Positions 38,701 to 51,759 of a stretch of 64,000 nucleotides of DNA are shown here, in pieces. Numbering within the stretch: position 1 is the first letter of the stretch; each line of letters starts with the position of its first letter. The stretch is from contig CM028899.1 in NCBI GenBank assembly GCA_016801885.1, positions 17,995,501 through 18,059,500 on the forward strand, written 5' to 3'. A program made the translations under genes and the position numbers. The notes below the pieces were generated by a model. That model saw only the letters and a list, made by a program, of their open reading frames with translations, searched no databases and was not told the origin of the DNA. This stretch comes from Toxotes chatareus. Lineage: Eukaryota > Chordata > Actinopteri > Toxotidae.

Positions 38701-40181
38701 TGTTCATGTTCAGCAGTGTAGTCTTATCACTTCTCCTGCAGCAGGAAACAGGAACAGAAATCGTTCGTTCTCAGGGTACAATCGGTTTTCAAAAAGAGGA
38801 GTAGGACGGAAAGTAACAATAGCTCAGGCCTCTAGCTCACTCATTTGAATATTAGGAGTCACTGGATCTGTTCTCCTCCCTTGATGTGTTTTAAGCTGCC
38901 AAAGACCACAGTGGAACAAACTTAACCCAGACACAAGTCTATCTGAAGTGCCCGCACACACACACACTGGCAGGAGGCTGGTCCAGTATTCTTCTCTCCT
39001 CTACGCCTCCTTCTATTACTTTCTCTTCTGTTATTTCTTTCTTCTTCCCTTCCTCCGCGTGGTTCCACTCCACTCCTGGTTTCTTCCACTGACTACCACC
39101 ACTCCACATTTGTGTGTCCAAACTCTGGCCTTGTTAAACTATGGTCCAAACTGCGCTGGACTAGATGAAATGTTAACAGTCTCGTTCTGTAATTGGAGCG
39201 AACAATGACCAAAGCAGACCTGTGCGCAAAGGTTTGGCTAATGTTGTGTTAGTGGCTGCACCCTGCGTTCACTAATTCAGAATTTCACACTTGCTATATA
39301 GAAGGTGTGTTATGAAAGCCACAGTTGAACATTCCTGTCAAACATATGTTACTTGGTAAGGGTGAGCAGCATTATTGCACAACTTGTGGCCAAATTCCTG
39401 AATCTCTGAATCTACAGCGCATGTTGCTGTGGCATGACAGAGCAAAGTAAGGCCTCTCTTGTCCAGTGCAGTACAGTTCTGCACTATGTCAGAGGCTTAA
39501 GCAGAGCTGTCTGGAGTTGGACTGTGTCCACAACATTTACTCACCACCATATTTCCTCCCTTTTCCCCTTCTCTCCATCACCTGTTTCACTGTGAGGAGT
39601 GAGTGAATGTAAAACTAAAGGCGAGGAGGGCGAGGAGTTTGGTTCAATCTCAGAACGGGTCAGGGACCAAACACTCCCTCAGATGCTTCCACAAGCTACG
39701 TTGTAGCTTCCCAACTGGGACAAAGGCCACTGTGCCTGATGTGACATGTTGTATGGCCCTGCCAGCCTGTGGCCAAGGTCAGATTTGACAGGGGAGTGTT
39801 TAGTCCTGGGCTGTAAAGATTTGCTGCTAGAGATCTGCTAGAAACAGGACATTCCACTTAGGGGGTCGCTCAGGCCATCTGACTAGCAAACAGTTCACTA
39901 CGTGGCCGGTGTCTGCATGGAAGTTAGACTCTTTTTTTCACTTTTGAATGGTCAGTTTTTGGAGGGGTCGGGCGTGCAACGAGTACTGACAGTCGCACCA
40001 GATGACCAGCTGGTCTGAGCAGAGTGGAGGTGTGATAACATTTAGAAGTGTTTTTTTGTTTTTTTTTTTTTTTTTTAAGTGTGTCGCTATTTCAAAGGTC
40101 AACTGTGTTTCTAATGTGTGTTTTTCTGTGATGCCAAGCTTTGCTTTCACTGGATGCCTTAGCATCCTGAGGCCATTAAAG

Positions 40182-40210
40182 GACCTTTTGTGTCCGGTAC
40201 ACAAAAGGTC
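40182..40210. repeat. 12-bp perfect hairpin with 5-nt loop
   Basis: gaccttttgtgt (40182-40193), loop ccggt, acacaaaaggtc (40199-40210). In RNA this would be a stable stem-loop. There is no oligo-T or coding context to suggest a function. Confidence 0.65.
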
Positions 40211-43200
40211 ACAAGTGAAAGCACTCCACACTGACTGTGCTAAATATAAGGACTAGCTGCTCTTCCCATAAAATCAGTTGGTTTCACTCATTGAATCAAT
40301 CTTCCAGTAAAAAAAAACCATCACAACGCGGTAAGAGTAGCATAGTCTGTATGTTTAGTTCACACGTAAACACACGCAGAAGTCACAGTACATATTCAGT
40401 ATGGATACACAGGGACACCTGGAGTCTGAGCTGGACTTATTTATACACCATATGCAGACGGACGTTTGTGTATAACTATACTGTGTTAACACAGAAAGAC
40501 TGATTGACACACAGCTAGCAGAGCCTTATTGTGAAAGCGTTCTGCCATTAAAATGACAGGTGTAAAGGCTCTAGAGGGGAAATGGAGTGTCAGTTATTCA
40601 GGAGACCATTACCAGCAGTTACTGTACATTCATGTGGTTGCAGCCAGTTCAGCCCTTTTAACTTTAAGTTTAAGTTTTTGTTTTGTTTTTTCTTTTTTCT
40701 TTGATCTTTATATGCATTCATAGAGAAATCCTGGAAGATAGCAGGGCCCCTGTGGCCTGATGGGTAATTGAATCCACAGAGCTGGCCTCTAATGTAGTCC
40801 ATCTGAGACAGTTGGCCTTGACAGCTTATTAAAACTGTGTCGTGATCACAGAACTGTAGATATACAGGGATCTGGGTTTATCTGTCCTACCGGGCCCATA
40901 TACAAAGATACTTCTTGGTACGTCAGTGCTAATACTTCATAGCCAATACCGATCCCATTGACATGGACCGAAGTGTGTGTGTGTGTTATTTTAGTACCAA
41001 AGCAGCAGAGCAGACTGTGTCAGATCTGCATCAGTCTATACACAGGCCACAGACAGACACACACATCAGACATGACCAGTTTCATTTCCACTTTAGCTAT
41101 TGCTCAGATTCGATGCCAGCTCGAGAGTTTGTGATCTCGACTCTCAGGATGCTGGCAGTGTTTTTGGAAAGTAAACTTAAAAATAGCTGTAGAAAAGAGG
41201 TAGTATGATGGTTCTGAGCCTAAAACCTTCCCTAAAAGAGATTCAGGGAACGGTTCAATGTTTCTGAAAGGATTACCATGAAGAGACAGGGTTTCCTCAT
41301 CACAATGTGAGATTTCAGACTCTTCCTGTCTGTTTTATTTTTTTTTAATCTAAATGCTAAGACCATAGACTATTACCAGTACATGCAAGACTGAACACAG
41401 GGCTGGACTCAGGCAGCAATGTGAAGAATCTGATTAACATCCTGATACATGTTTGTGTTGTGTGGAGAAAAACACTGGATGTGCATTGTACTGGTTTAAA
41501 GTCAGTCCTGTGTATCAGATATAGATAGATGTGTATGAGGCTACTTATAATCTCAGTGAAAGGGAGTTTCACACAGAGTGAGGCCGTTTGCAACTGGCCA
41601 CAATGAGAACTAAAGAGGAAGTTTGGATTCTCCAGTTTTCACTTTTAGCCATAGCTGACACTAAAACTGTTTTTCGAGCCAGCGTATGATGATGATCCCG
41701 GCGTGACTGGAACATTAAGGGTATTGTCATGTACTTGCTTCTCTGTAGTTCTAGAGAAGAAACAGCAAAATGGCACTGATAGCATAACCTGGCCAAACTC
41801 TGTCAGTAGCGCCTGTCTGTATCAAGGACCTGATAGATATTCATGCTCAGTGTCAGCCAACTATCTTCATTTAGATCTCAGCTACTGTGGCTCTGATGTT
41901 TCTGGCCTGTAAACAAAGTCTTTCTTGTCAAGTCTGGAGAGCCAAACCTCCTAATTAGCCAGGCAGGCAGGCCTGCTGCCCAGTCCAGCCTCACAACTAT
42001 GCAAGAGGAATGCATATAATCCACGCTCTTTTTTTTTTTTTTCAGTTTTTTTAAAAATATATATATATTTTGTTTTTCTTTTCCTCACTGTCACGCAGTA
42101 GAAATGAAGACGTAATCTAATAAGAACTTGCAATGACAATACTTGGCCTTATGATGATTTCTGAAATCTTATCATTTAGTTTTAAGATCTTTTGATTCTG
42201 GTCAGCCAACCCAGCGACAGCAGCGGTGACGGCGGGCTCACTCTTGGTCTCTGTGAGACTGGCTAGACGGCCCCAGTTTTATCGTGGTACGAATGTTGTG
42301 CATTTGTTTAAAATCAGGACAGTTTGCAATAACAGCAGTCTTACTAGTGGCCACAAAGGAGCACAAGCAGTGCTGACAGCGCCCGGCTGCGTCTTTAGAA
42401 AACCATAGAGGAAGAAATATAAACTATATAAATAGATATATAAACTCACATAGTGCATATTTGTATAGGTATCAACAATGCATTACCGTGGTATACTCTT
42501 ATGCAACACATGTCCGGGTTCAATTTATGAACATGAAGTATATTATGAAATCACACAGACTTTGTAAATCAGAAGCTATGTTGTGTGTTTTTTGCAAAAA
42601 TGGTTTTACCATCCTTAATGTTGAATATTCTGAGCGTTATGTTCCTGTGTGATTGTGTTTGTTAAAGTGAGCACATAGCAGTGGGTTTTACCTTCTTTCT
42701 GTAAGCAGGGAACCAGACATAACCCAAAATGCAGCTGGACCAGATTTCAAATACATCTTATTATCTTTCTAAAACGTTCAAATCTGATCTGTACACCGCT
42801 TTGAAAATATCCAAGTGTAGTTTCTAACTTTCCCCTGCATGTTTCAGAGAGAACTAGGTGTAGTTCCAGATGATTGGTTACTCAACAGCATGGATTATGA
42901 TTTGTTATGACCAAGCAAAGACAAGTTTTACCACAAAAAGTCCCCTCTGGTGTCCATGTGAATAAGCATTTTGGTGGTGAATCTGGCTGATCCTTGGTGA
43001 ATTTAAAAACTGAAATCATATGAAACGGATGTGAAATCTTCCCAGCTGTTTATTGGATTTAGTCTGCAGGCAAAGAGTCCTCTCCAGCTGAGAGGACAGA
43101 TTTTATCAATGAGAACAGTGTTGATCCATGGTGCTGTTGTGGAGAAGAGGGAGGACACGTTATAAACCTCCATGTAAAACCTTGTGACTGACAGATGGCA

Positions 43201-46200
43201 TACACTTGAGGGGTCAACCTGCCGAACGTTGATCGGAATCAATGTTGAATGAATGCTTCTCTTCTTTTAGTCAGTGAATAAAAGCATTAAAAAGACATTT
43301 GCTTCAATTGTCTTATTGTTTCCCTGCTGTTTTCACTTTCAGCAGCTCTCAGTTCCCAGACCTCAGTCAGACTGACACTAATAAACTGTTTGTATGGCTG
43401 AGTCAATAAACATATCAATAAATTGATCTATGAGAGCTTTAGAGATAATACATAAAAACAAGGTCACTAATGGAGGTGAAATAAAACAGGATGTACTAGA
43501 TCAGTGTACTACTCCAGGGCACACATGGAAAGACCGTGGAGTAGCTGAGCTAAACTGGAATGAATACAAATGATAATCTGGTTAAATAAATAAATAAAAC
43601 TCCACAGAAAGTACCTCCCAGCATCCTTAACCCAATGTGCTTAACACTATGTGCTGCAAATTGTGAGCACAAGAAGTCAACCTAACTAAAAATAATAAGA
43701 GATAAAACCGCCAGCCTCTGTCACTCCAAGTAGGAGTCATGTGAGTCTTGATCAAACGTAGGCCAAACATACAAAGAGACCAAGCCCAAATATCAACAGT
43801 TTCAGGATTGGTGTTCCTTATATGCAAAAAAATATTTAATATCAGTTAATGTCAAACTGAAAAGCACTAACACCCTAGATTTTACCTCAGGAGAAACAAT
43901 CACAGTTTAACCAAAACACACTAAATACGCACTGCTATAAACCAGAGATAAACACATACACCTTGCGTATTGTTCAGCTACAGAAACAGACTCTGTCACA
44001 GGGAGGGTAGTAGAGGAGGAGGGAACACTAAAATGAGCTCTTCTCGCTCCAGAAGGGCTTCGGTAACACATCCCGACACTGCACTGCAGGGCTTTCCCTC
44101 GAGTAAGGAAGCAACATGAAACACTTGCAAATGAGATTCAACCACTGTCGCCATGACAACATAACAGTGGGAAAATTTGTTGGTTGGTGGTGAGCAGAGG
44201 GAGATGAGGTGGGTTGAAGAGAAAAAGATACTGAAAGATTGAACCAGAGGAGACAGAGCAGCAACAAAAAAGGAAGAGTGGTACATATACATATACCAAC
44301 ATAATACAAATATCAGATGTTTAACAGTAACCCACCCATCCCACTGGTTTACCATTCAATACAGCCACATTCAGGTTTAATAAGAAGCAAGGCTTTTCAC
44401 TCCTCAAATGGAAGATTTACACTCGAGTGACAGTCAGATTCTGGTGGCACCACGGACACAGATTTTATGCTTGTAAAACTGGTTGAAAAACATGGAAGCC
44501 ATGGATAAGAATAAGGGTGATGGAGGAAATAACTTCACCTAATTTTCTCGTAACTCTTTCACAACCAGTCAACGCCCCGATGATCATTACAATGTAATTA
44601 GATGAATCACAAAATGCTAACAGGATTTATCTGCTTGCAGTGTGAGGCTTGTAACTGAATTGCAATTATTCTGTTACCTACAGGTACAGCTGACCTGAGT
44701 TCAGACCAGGCTGCTGAATCCACACTGCAATTTTTAAAAAGAGGCACAGTTTAACGTGCACAGTTGGATGTAACCGACAGGAACGATCGCGCTGTGGATG
44801 TTTGACATTCATGTTTTCACCACAACACACACACATGCAGGCACATGCCGACAAAACAGGGAAACTCAGTGGCTAATTTTAGTTTGTTTTCTGCTTTGTT
44901 CAGAGCTCAGACAAAGAGCTTGTTCAGGCCTGGATAATGAGACTATAAGATTAGCGTGTCTGTGTTACACAATTAAGCCGAAACAATTACAGATTTGTGT
45001 GGGTCCTCCACCTACCAGACAAACAACAAACCGGGCAAGATTGAATAATTCAAAGTATTTTTCTTTCATCCTCAGCTGAATGAAACACTGAGGGAAATGA
45101 GGTTTTAGACGTTGTGTAATAGTTCACAGCGACTTTAATATATTTGCAGGTGTCCTGTTGATCAGTGCCAAAGATACAGATTCACTGAGGTGTGTCGGAC
45201 ACTTGAGTGAGAGAAAACAAATCATGCTGATACTGTTGCAACCTTTATTCTCTACAGCAGATCACTTAAATACACTAGATGTCTTTTTAAAAGTAAAGTT
45301 TTAAGTTTGTATATTTCCTTTGACAAAAAGAGGACACCTTCTTTTCTTGTTTTGCTGATACAAGTTGCAACATCAAGAGCTGCTAAAATTTGCTTTTAAT
45401 TTGTCCTACTCTAAACGAGGGCACATTTCCCAGAATCCCACAATTTAATTAGCTAGAAGGATTTAGGGTTAAACAAAAGATCTGGTTTAGGTTTTGAGGC
45501 TGTGAGTTTGCTTGTTTGTCACAAATGTAGATAAATGAAACTATGTGTTCAAATGCAGCAACAAAAAAAATGTGTGAAATGTTATTTAGGGTGGATTTCC
45601 CTTTAATGTCGTTATCTTAATGTGCATAATGTGACTTCAGCATGTAGGCTCCTTTGCACACACTCTGCCACAATGCATTTAGTACACACAAGAAATCATT
45701 TATGGTTGTGAAGCACTGTACACACACGCAGAGAGAAGATAATGTAGCAGAATAAAGCCGATGAATCATCAGTGAAACAGCAGAAATCCAGCAGTGCCAC
45801 ATGCCAATGTGAACCAGGAAATCAGCTGCGGTTTGATGCTTGGTTCCGACTTTGATATGCAAGAGCTGCAAGAGCAAGGCACAAAGAGGTTTTCTTTTCA
45901 ATGCTGGACTCACAATTCAGAGCTGGTGTTCCCTGTTGAAAAGTCACAGGCAGGCACACAGAACCTGGCTGTCAGGAGAATAAAGAGCACCTGTGCACTG
46001 ATGCAGGCAAAATAAAACGAACACTGTCTTCGCTCCTGTTCTAAATACAATCTCAGTAGATATATATTTTTAAAATCTCTGAAAATATGGAGGTGTAACT
46101 TCTAAGGCCAGTTACCATGTTTCTTGATGTTAAGAATATAAATGTTGTCATTTAATGTTGTTTAAGTAGTTAAATAGTCATGAATTATGAGTTGACTGAC

Positions 46201-46586
46201 TGCTATGGTACAAGTTATACCACTGTCATTCCTGGGGAAGCAGCAGGTGCACCCTGAAGAGTTCTGAGTATCTTGAAAACAGTCCAGGAGCTTCGGGAGA
46301 AGGTCATAATTTAATGTCTCTTTATATTGCAAATTTACACCAATGGTTTTATGACATTATGTTACATGTGCTTTGTTTCCTTTTGGTTATTCATCAAAGG
46401 AATTCTAAAATAAGATTAAAGCATGTAGCAACATGTTGCTACAGAAGTTACAGTCTTGTTCACTTTTGTAAGAAACATTGTGAAAATCAGGTAATGATAA
46501 CGTGCACAGACGTAAACGTCACTTTAAATTTTAATTTTAAAGAATCACTTTCAGTAGAAAACGGGGCTGCTTGGATGGACATCCTT

Positions 46587-46665
46587 GAGCAGCAGGTGGC
46601 GGCAATGCACCACAACGTCGCAAGTAAGCAGCAGTTTAAAACAGAGGAAGAAGAAGAAGAGAAAG
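46587..46665 (+). repeat. Short teleost repeat ending in (GAA)n, just upstream of pnn
   Basis: 'gagcagcaggtggcggcaat' followed by 'gcaccacaacgtcgcaag', 'gcagtttaaaacag' and a GAA-rich tail at about 46647-46663. This is the wording of a short, very common teleost interspersed repeat with a 'cagcaggtggcgg-aatgcacc' head and an 'agaagaagaag' tail. It ends about 60 bp before the pnn start codon, so it may lie in the promoter or the 5' UTR. The open frame running through it (46314-46712) is not part of pnn. Confidence 0.6.
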
Positions 46666-46730
46666 AAGCGCCAGAAGTCATAGAAGAAGAAGGAACACGT
46701 GATTCGCGCTAACTGGAAGCAAGATGGCGG
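46666..46730 (+). promoter_or_regulatory. pnn: pnn start region with E-box and YY1-type motif
   Basis: A palindromic E-box CACGTG lies at 46696-46701, and the start codon is embedded in AAGATGGCGG (46721-46730), a YY1-type core common in housekeeping genes with short 5' UTRs. An in-frame TGA at 46700-46702 precedes the ATG. Confidence 0.55.
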
Positions 46731-49700
46731 TGGTGGTGCGGAGCTTGCAAGACCAGCTCGAAAAAGCCAAGGAAAGCTTGAAACATGTGGACGATAATAT
46801 TCGTAAATTAACCGGGCGTGATCCCAATGAATCAAGGTAAAAACAAAACCCAAGTGGATATTTTGCTTTTGGCATATTTTAGCTACAAGCTAACCAACTT
46901 GCTAGCTTGCAAACGACAAGGCTAGCATGAGTTGGTTAGCTAGCTAGCAAACATTACCTCCTGCTTAGTCTTCTTCTAGGTGAACCTAAAATTATGTCCA
47001 AAATGATGAATTAGCCACACCGAAGTAATAAATAAACCTGGAGTGAATAATTAGTCTTAATATTGGAGAGGAATGTCAATTTTATTTGGTCAGTCATTGC
47101 TTGGCCTGGTAGTACGCGTCGTCTGAGAGTCACCGTAGAGGTGCCTGTTTGATAATACCAAACGGCTCCGCCTCTCACAAAGAAACGACGTCATTACATT
47201 GAAAAAGATAACATTTACTTTAATTATCTGATGTGAGTTATACGATCGACAGGGTTTGTTTTTGTGTTGACCTTGTTTCCTGTGGTGTGTGCAGGCCGGG
47301 CCAGATCCGCCGGCTGGGCGGACCCATGGCAGGCGTCGGAGGAGGTAGAGGCAGAGGAATCAACCTGCTCAGGTAAAGCTGTGCTCTAGATGGATAAATG
47401 CAACTAGTCTTATATTCGTTCACATTTAGGTTCTCTGGAGAGGAATGCAAGCCTTAGAAAATGCACCCAGAAGACGAGCCTTATTTATAAATGTGTTATT
47501 TAATTTAAAAATGTGTCTATTAACAGGCGTAGTCTCTCAGACATAGGAAGCGGCGGCCCCCCTGCCAAGCAGAGGGACATCGAAGGAGCCCTGCTGAGGT
47601 AAGATCTTGATGGGTGGGGGGGGTGTTTGATTGGTGTCATGTTGTTGCTTTATGGTTATTTTTGTACTTTTTCTGACAGATATGAGAATAGCAGTTGCTG
47701 TGTTTGCATTGATTGTGAAGTGTCTGTCTCTCATTGGTTTCTTATCTTGTTCATGTGCGTTTGCAGGCTGGCGGGGGATCAGAGGGCCAGGAGAGATGCG
47801 CGTCACGACAGCGACGCCGAGGATGATGACGATGTCAAAAAGGTACAAAGAAAGAGTTTGTCTCTTCTGGGAAATGTGTGCTGCTCTGTTTGAAGTGCAG
47901 CTTGTGGAAAAATAGTTGAGCAGGTGACTTTGTTTGATTAGTTCAAACATTGGTCGCAAAAAGTACTTTAAATTTCATTTCAGACATTTCACGTTTGTCA
48001 TTAATTTCACATATAAAAACACCTCTTAGTATTTTGCTGCCTATTGTTAATTGTCAAAGTCAGATGTATTTACATGTAGTGTTCAGGTGAAAGTCAGATA
48101 GGCTTAACAGACTGGTTTGTTCTCTCCTTCTCTCAGCCGGCGTTGCAGTCGTCTGTAGTAGCTACCTCCAAGGAGCGAACACGCCGAGATCTCATTCAAG
48201 ATCAGACCATGGATGAGAAGGGCAAACAGAGGTAGGCCAGATGTCTATTTAAATTTGATGAGGAATGTGTAATGGGATCAGATTAGTTAAATTGCACCTT
48301 CAAGTAGTGAAAATGAGACGCTGAGAGTTGAAAGTGATCATGTGTTCGTGTTTTCTTGGTCAGGAATCGGCGTATGTTCGGCCTGCTGATGGGGACCCTG
48401 CAAAAATTCAAACAGGAGTCCAATGTCTCTTCAGACAAGGTGAGGAGATCTGTCCAGTTTCAGTAGTGAACTGTTGAGCTGACCACCATCAGGAGGGCAG
48501 GCATCACAAATAAACAGATTCCTGATTGATAAACAGAGATGCATTCTCCAAACTGGCTGTCATCCAACAAAGCAAAGACAGCAAAGTGTCCCTTCAGTCT
48601 AGTTAGGGTTTCTCTTGGTTACTCTCTTAGATCATTGAATCAGTTATTGAAACCAGGAGTTGAGGAGTGATAAGTAATGTGTTTATGCAGGGTCACAATG
48701 CTAGAAAAATGTTTTATTGTATTGTTTCTTTGTTTTGTAAAGTACTAATTTAGTATTTGGGATATTGAGGACATTTTAAAGTTCTGATTTCCAAGTGCTG
48801 ACACAAAGTATTTACACAATAAGTTGGAAAAGCAGGCAACCATTGAGTTCAACAGCTGTATTTATGTTTTATCTTAAACCTGTTTCTGTCCATTTTGTGT
48901 TTTCGCCTCCCACAGCAAAAGCGACGTTCAGAGATTGAGCAAAAGCTCGAGGTTCAGGCTGAGGCAGAGAGAAAGAAGGTGGAGACTGAAAAGAGGGAGC
49001 TGTTTGAAGAGAGGAGAGCCAAACAGACTGAGCTGAGACTGCTGGAACAGAAAGTCGAACTAGCTCAGCTGGTAAGAAACTACTTTAAACACCATTTGAA
49101 AAGGTAGAAATAAGAAGCCAAAGACAACAGTTTGAGTTTGTTTCTTGAGTGCCTCTGACAGGTTGTTTCCACTTGCATGGGAATACATGGTTAAGAAAAT
49201 GATTGCATAGTTACAGTATCCACTCTGGTGTGAAACATGCTGACCTGAATAGAGACGCAGTGTTCTTTCCTTTCAGTCCAGGTAGTTAGTATTTTAAAGT
49301 TATTGTATTATTAGAAGAAAAGGTGGATGCAAAAGCAACCGGTGGAAAAGAAAATAAGATTCATGTCAGTGGTAGCAAACATATTTAACTGTAACTCGGT
49401 AATGTCGCATATAAAACAGATGAGAACAGATGAGATACAAAGAAAGTTTGTATCCTGCCAGAGTTTTATGTAACACTTCCCTTTTATCCATCTACAGCAA
49501 GAGGAGTGGACCAGCCACAACAATCGCCTGGTGAAATACATCCGCACTAAGACAAAGCCTCACATCTTCTATTTGCCTGGAAAAATGTGCTCCGCAACAC
49601 AGAAACTCCTCGACGACTCCACCAAGAAACTAAACGGTCAGTAGGGCTCTTGTTATGGCAGCGTCTCAGCTGTGTTTCATTTGTTCTTGTACCTTGGAGA

Positions 49701-51056
49701 GAGTTTGCTTCTTTACACTTTGATAAATGTTATCCAGTCACAGGTCTGTGTGAGTGTATATTAATCAGCCTGTAATCTGTGAATCTTTGTCTCCGGACAG
49801 CTGTGTTTGAGGAGAGGCGTGAGGCTTTTGCCGAACACCTCAGCAAGATGGAGTCCCGCCCCCGGCGACAGCCAAACCGTGACCAGGATGGCAACACAGC
49901 GGCAACAGGGACGGACCACCCAGCCGAGGGTAAGCCAGCAGGTCAGGTAGTCAAGGTGACAGGTAACAAGGGGGATGCAGACATGGAGGAAGAGGAGGAG
50001 GAAGATGAGGAGAGGGAAAAGGAGGGGGATAGAAAGGTGATAGAAAAGGATGAGGGGGAGGAGAGGGAGGAAGAGGAGATAGAAGGGTTGAAGAAGGTAG
50101 ATGAAGAGGAGGAGAGGATGGAGTTCAGTGAGGAGGGTAGTGAGGAGAAGAAGGAGGGAGAGGGGGGAGTTAAGGGCAGAGAGGAGAAGAAGGAAAAGGG
50201 AGATAAGGAGGCAAGTCCAGGGTCAGAGGAGATGGAGGTTGAGCAGGAGCAGGAGGTCAGGAGAAAGGTAGAGGTGGGAGAAACAGATAGTAAACAGGGG
50301 CCGGCAGAGCTCCAAAATGAAAGGACCCAAGACACCAAGTCCTCTGAACCAACCATAACCAGCCAAGAAGTACCAGACACCAGTCAGCAGCCCCAGTCCA
50401 GTCCCACTGCAGTGGAACCCACAGCACAGTCCTCTGAGACCCAGGGGGCTTTTCCCACCCCAGAACCACAAACAACCCTTGCAGCTCCTGGGCAGGATTT
50501 CATCATCCCTGGCCTTGAGGTCCGGGACTCGGCAGTTGAGAGCCAGGCTGCAGAAGGGAAATCAGGGGACGAAGTCCCACAAAAACTGCCTGATTTCCAG
50601 GAGGTCCCCAGCACTACCCCTGCACCGTCCAAGGAGGACGAGGACAGTGGGAGAGGGAGGAAGAAGGAAAAGGAGCCAAAGAAGGGCCGCAGTCATAGTA
50701 ACAGCTCCTCCTCCTCGTCCTCTGGTTCATCCTCCAGCGGAAGCTCCTCCTCTTCCTCCGGATCCAGCCGCTCCTCTTCATCATCATCATCATCCTCATC
50801 CTCGTCGTCCAACAGCAGCAGCCGAAGTCGCAGCCGAGACAGCAGTAAGCGCAAGAGGAGGCCGTCGGATAGAGGCAGGGACAGGAAGAAAGGAGAAGAC
50901 AGAAGTCATCGTAAGAGAGGAGGGAGTAGCGGAGGAGGAAGGGACTCGAAGGGATCAAAAGAGAGGAGGAAGAGGAGGAGCGAGGAAGGAAGGGCCAGGT
51001 CATCCCGGAGCGATAGGGAGCATAAGGATAGAGACAGGAAGGACAAGAGGCGCTAA
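46724..51056 (+). CDS. pnn: Pinin, desmosome- and splicing-associated protein
   Basis: Nine coding exons: 46724-46836, 47295-47372, 47527-47598, 47767-47842, 48137-48231, 48364-48439, 48916-49071, 49498-49636, 49801-51056; 2,061 nt, 686 aa plus stop (human about 717). Pinin is a nuclear-speckle protein of exon-junction/SR-related complexes that influences splicing, and was also described at desmosomes. The N-terminus (LEKAKESLK-VD-NIRKLTGRDPNES) and the pinin/SDK core (PALQSSVVATSKERTRRDLI, FGLLMGTLQKFKQES) are unmistakable. Exon 7 (about residues 171-222) is a charged coiled coil with KRELFEERRAKQTELRLLEQK. The last exon holds a Glu-rich stretch (about 330-420), a P/T/Q-rich stretch, a poly-Ser tract (about 568-618) and an Arg/Ser/Lys tail ending RKDKRR, as in human. 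Start is set by an in-frame TGA 24 nt upstream. Confidence 0.97.
46899..46950. repeat. TAGC-rich cluster in pnn intron 1
   Basis: 'gctagcttgc', 'aaggctagcatg' and 'ggttagctagctagc' within about 50 bp, directly after exon 1. It resembles the cluster in fbxo33 intron 1. Confidence 0.6.
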
Positions 51057-51737
51057 TCCGGTTCTTACTCAGCCTCTATATGATCATTTGGCAACCATAG
51101 GAAAACACAGAGGGAAAATAAACCTCCAGCTTTTAGTGACAAATAAGATCACAGAAGTTTTAAACTGGTATTAAATGCCACATTTTTCACATAAAGGCCC
51201 TTTATGTTTTAACAAAAGAGGATGTTTCTTAACGTAGGGATTTAGAAGCAGTGTCAAAATTAATTTGAATCAGTGAACAGCTGGTCATTATTTTCCTCCA
51301 TTTAATTGGCAAAAGAAATGTAACCTGGACTTTGTAGTCACAGTGGTGCATCTGGCAGGGCTGCTCCTGGTGGGAGACAGTCATTTCAGTCCTGTCATTT
51401 TCAATCCAAATGATTTATCTTCGGCCTGACATTTGGGCTGAACAAAGGTCTTTGTGGCACTACTACTACTATAAGATGGTGTTGAGTATTTGTTTTCTAT
51501 TTTTTCATCCCAATCATAATGCCATAGACAGGGGTATTGATGGTTATGGTAGCAGTGACCATTAACGTACAGTAGTTGTGTTTACAAGTTGATGTGATGA
51601 TGCTGTTAATCCCCATTTATCGCCACTGTTTGATCAATGTCAAGGCCCTTGTACCTTCATCACATGGGTACATGTGTGATCTGCTCAAATACTGTTTTTG
51701 AAACTTTTTTTTTGTACCAACTGATAATCTGCTTCAA

Positions 51738-51743
51738 AATAAA
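51738..51743 (+). terminator. pnn: Polyadenylation signal of pnn
   Basis: AATAAA in 'cttcaaaataaaggtgagg', about 680 nt after the stop codon, followed by the GT-rich 'gaaatgtttgtggctcc'. No earlier canonical AATAAA with such a downstream element was noticed: 'gggaaaataaacc' near 51114 is the alternative. Confidence 0.6.
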
Positions 51744-51759
51744 GGTGAGGTATTAGTGG

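Larger units (their letters stand above)
34362..46560. other. Long stretch between fbxo33 and pnn without a recognised gene
   Basis: Probably begins with alternative fbxo33 3' UTR. It holds homopolymer and CA/TG runs, a 10-nt G run near 34820, a G-quadruplex-like cluster at 38670-38700, a strong hairpin at 40182-40210 and a poly-T run near 40060. None of the short open frames shows a domain, exon context or conserved wording. Confidence 0.5.

Noticed and set aside
46314..46712. 132-residue frame ending just before pnn
   Set aside because: Runs through an interspersed repeat and its GAA tail; out of frame with pnn, whose own start is preceded by an in-frame stop.
49943..50380. Minus-strand Ser-rich frame opposite pnn exon 9
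   Set aside because: Shadow of the Glu-rich codons of pinin.
50479..51174. 231-residue plus-strand frame overlapping the pnn last exon
   Set aside because: It is the +1 frame of the Ser/Arg-rich pinin tail; the pinin frame matches the family through its RKDKRR end.
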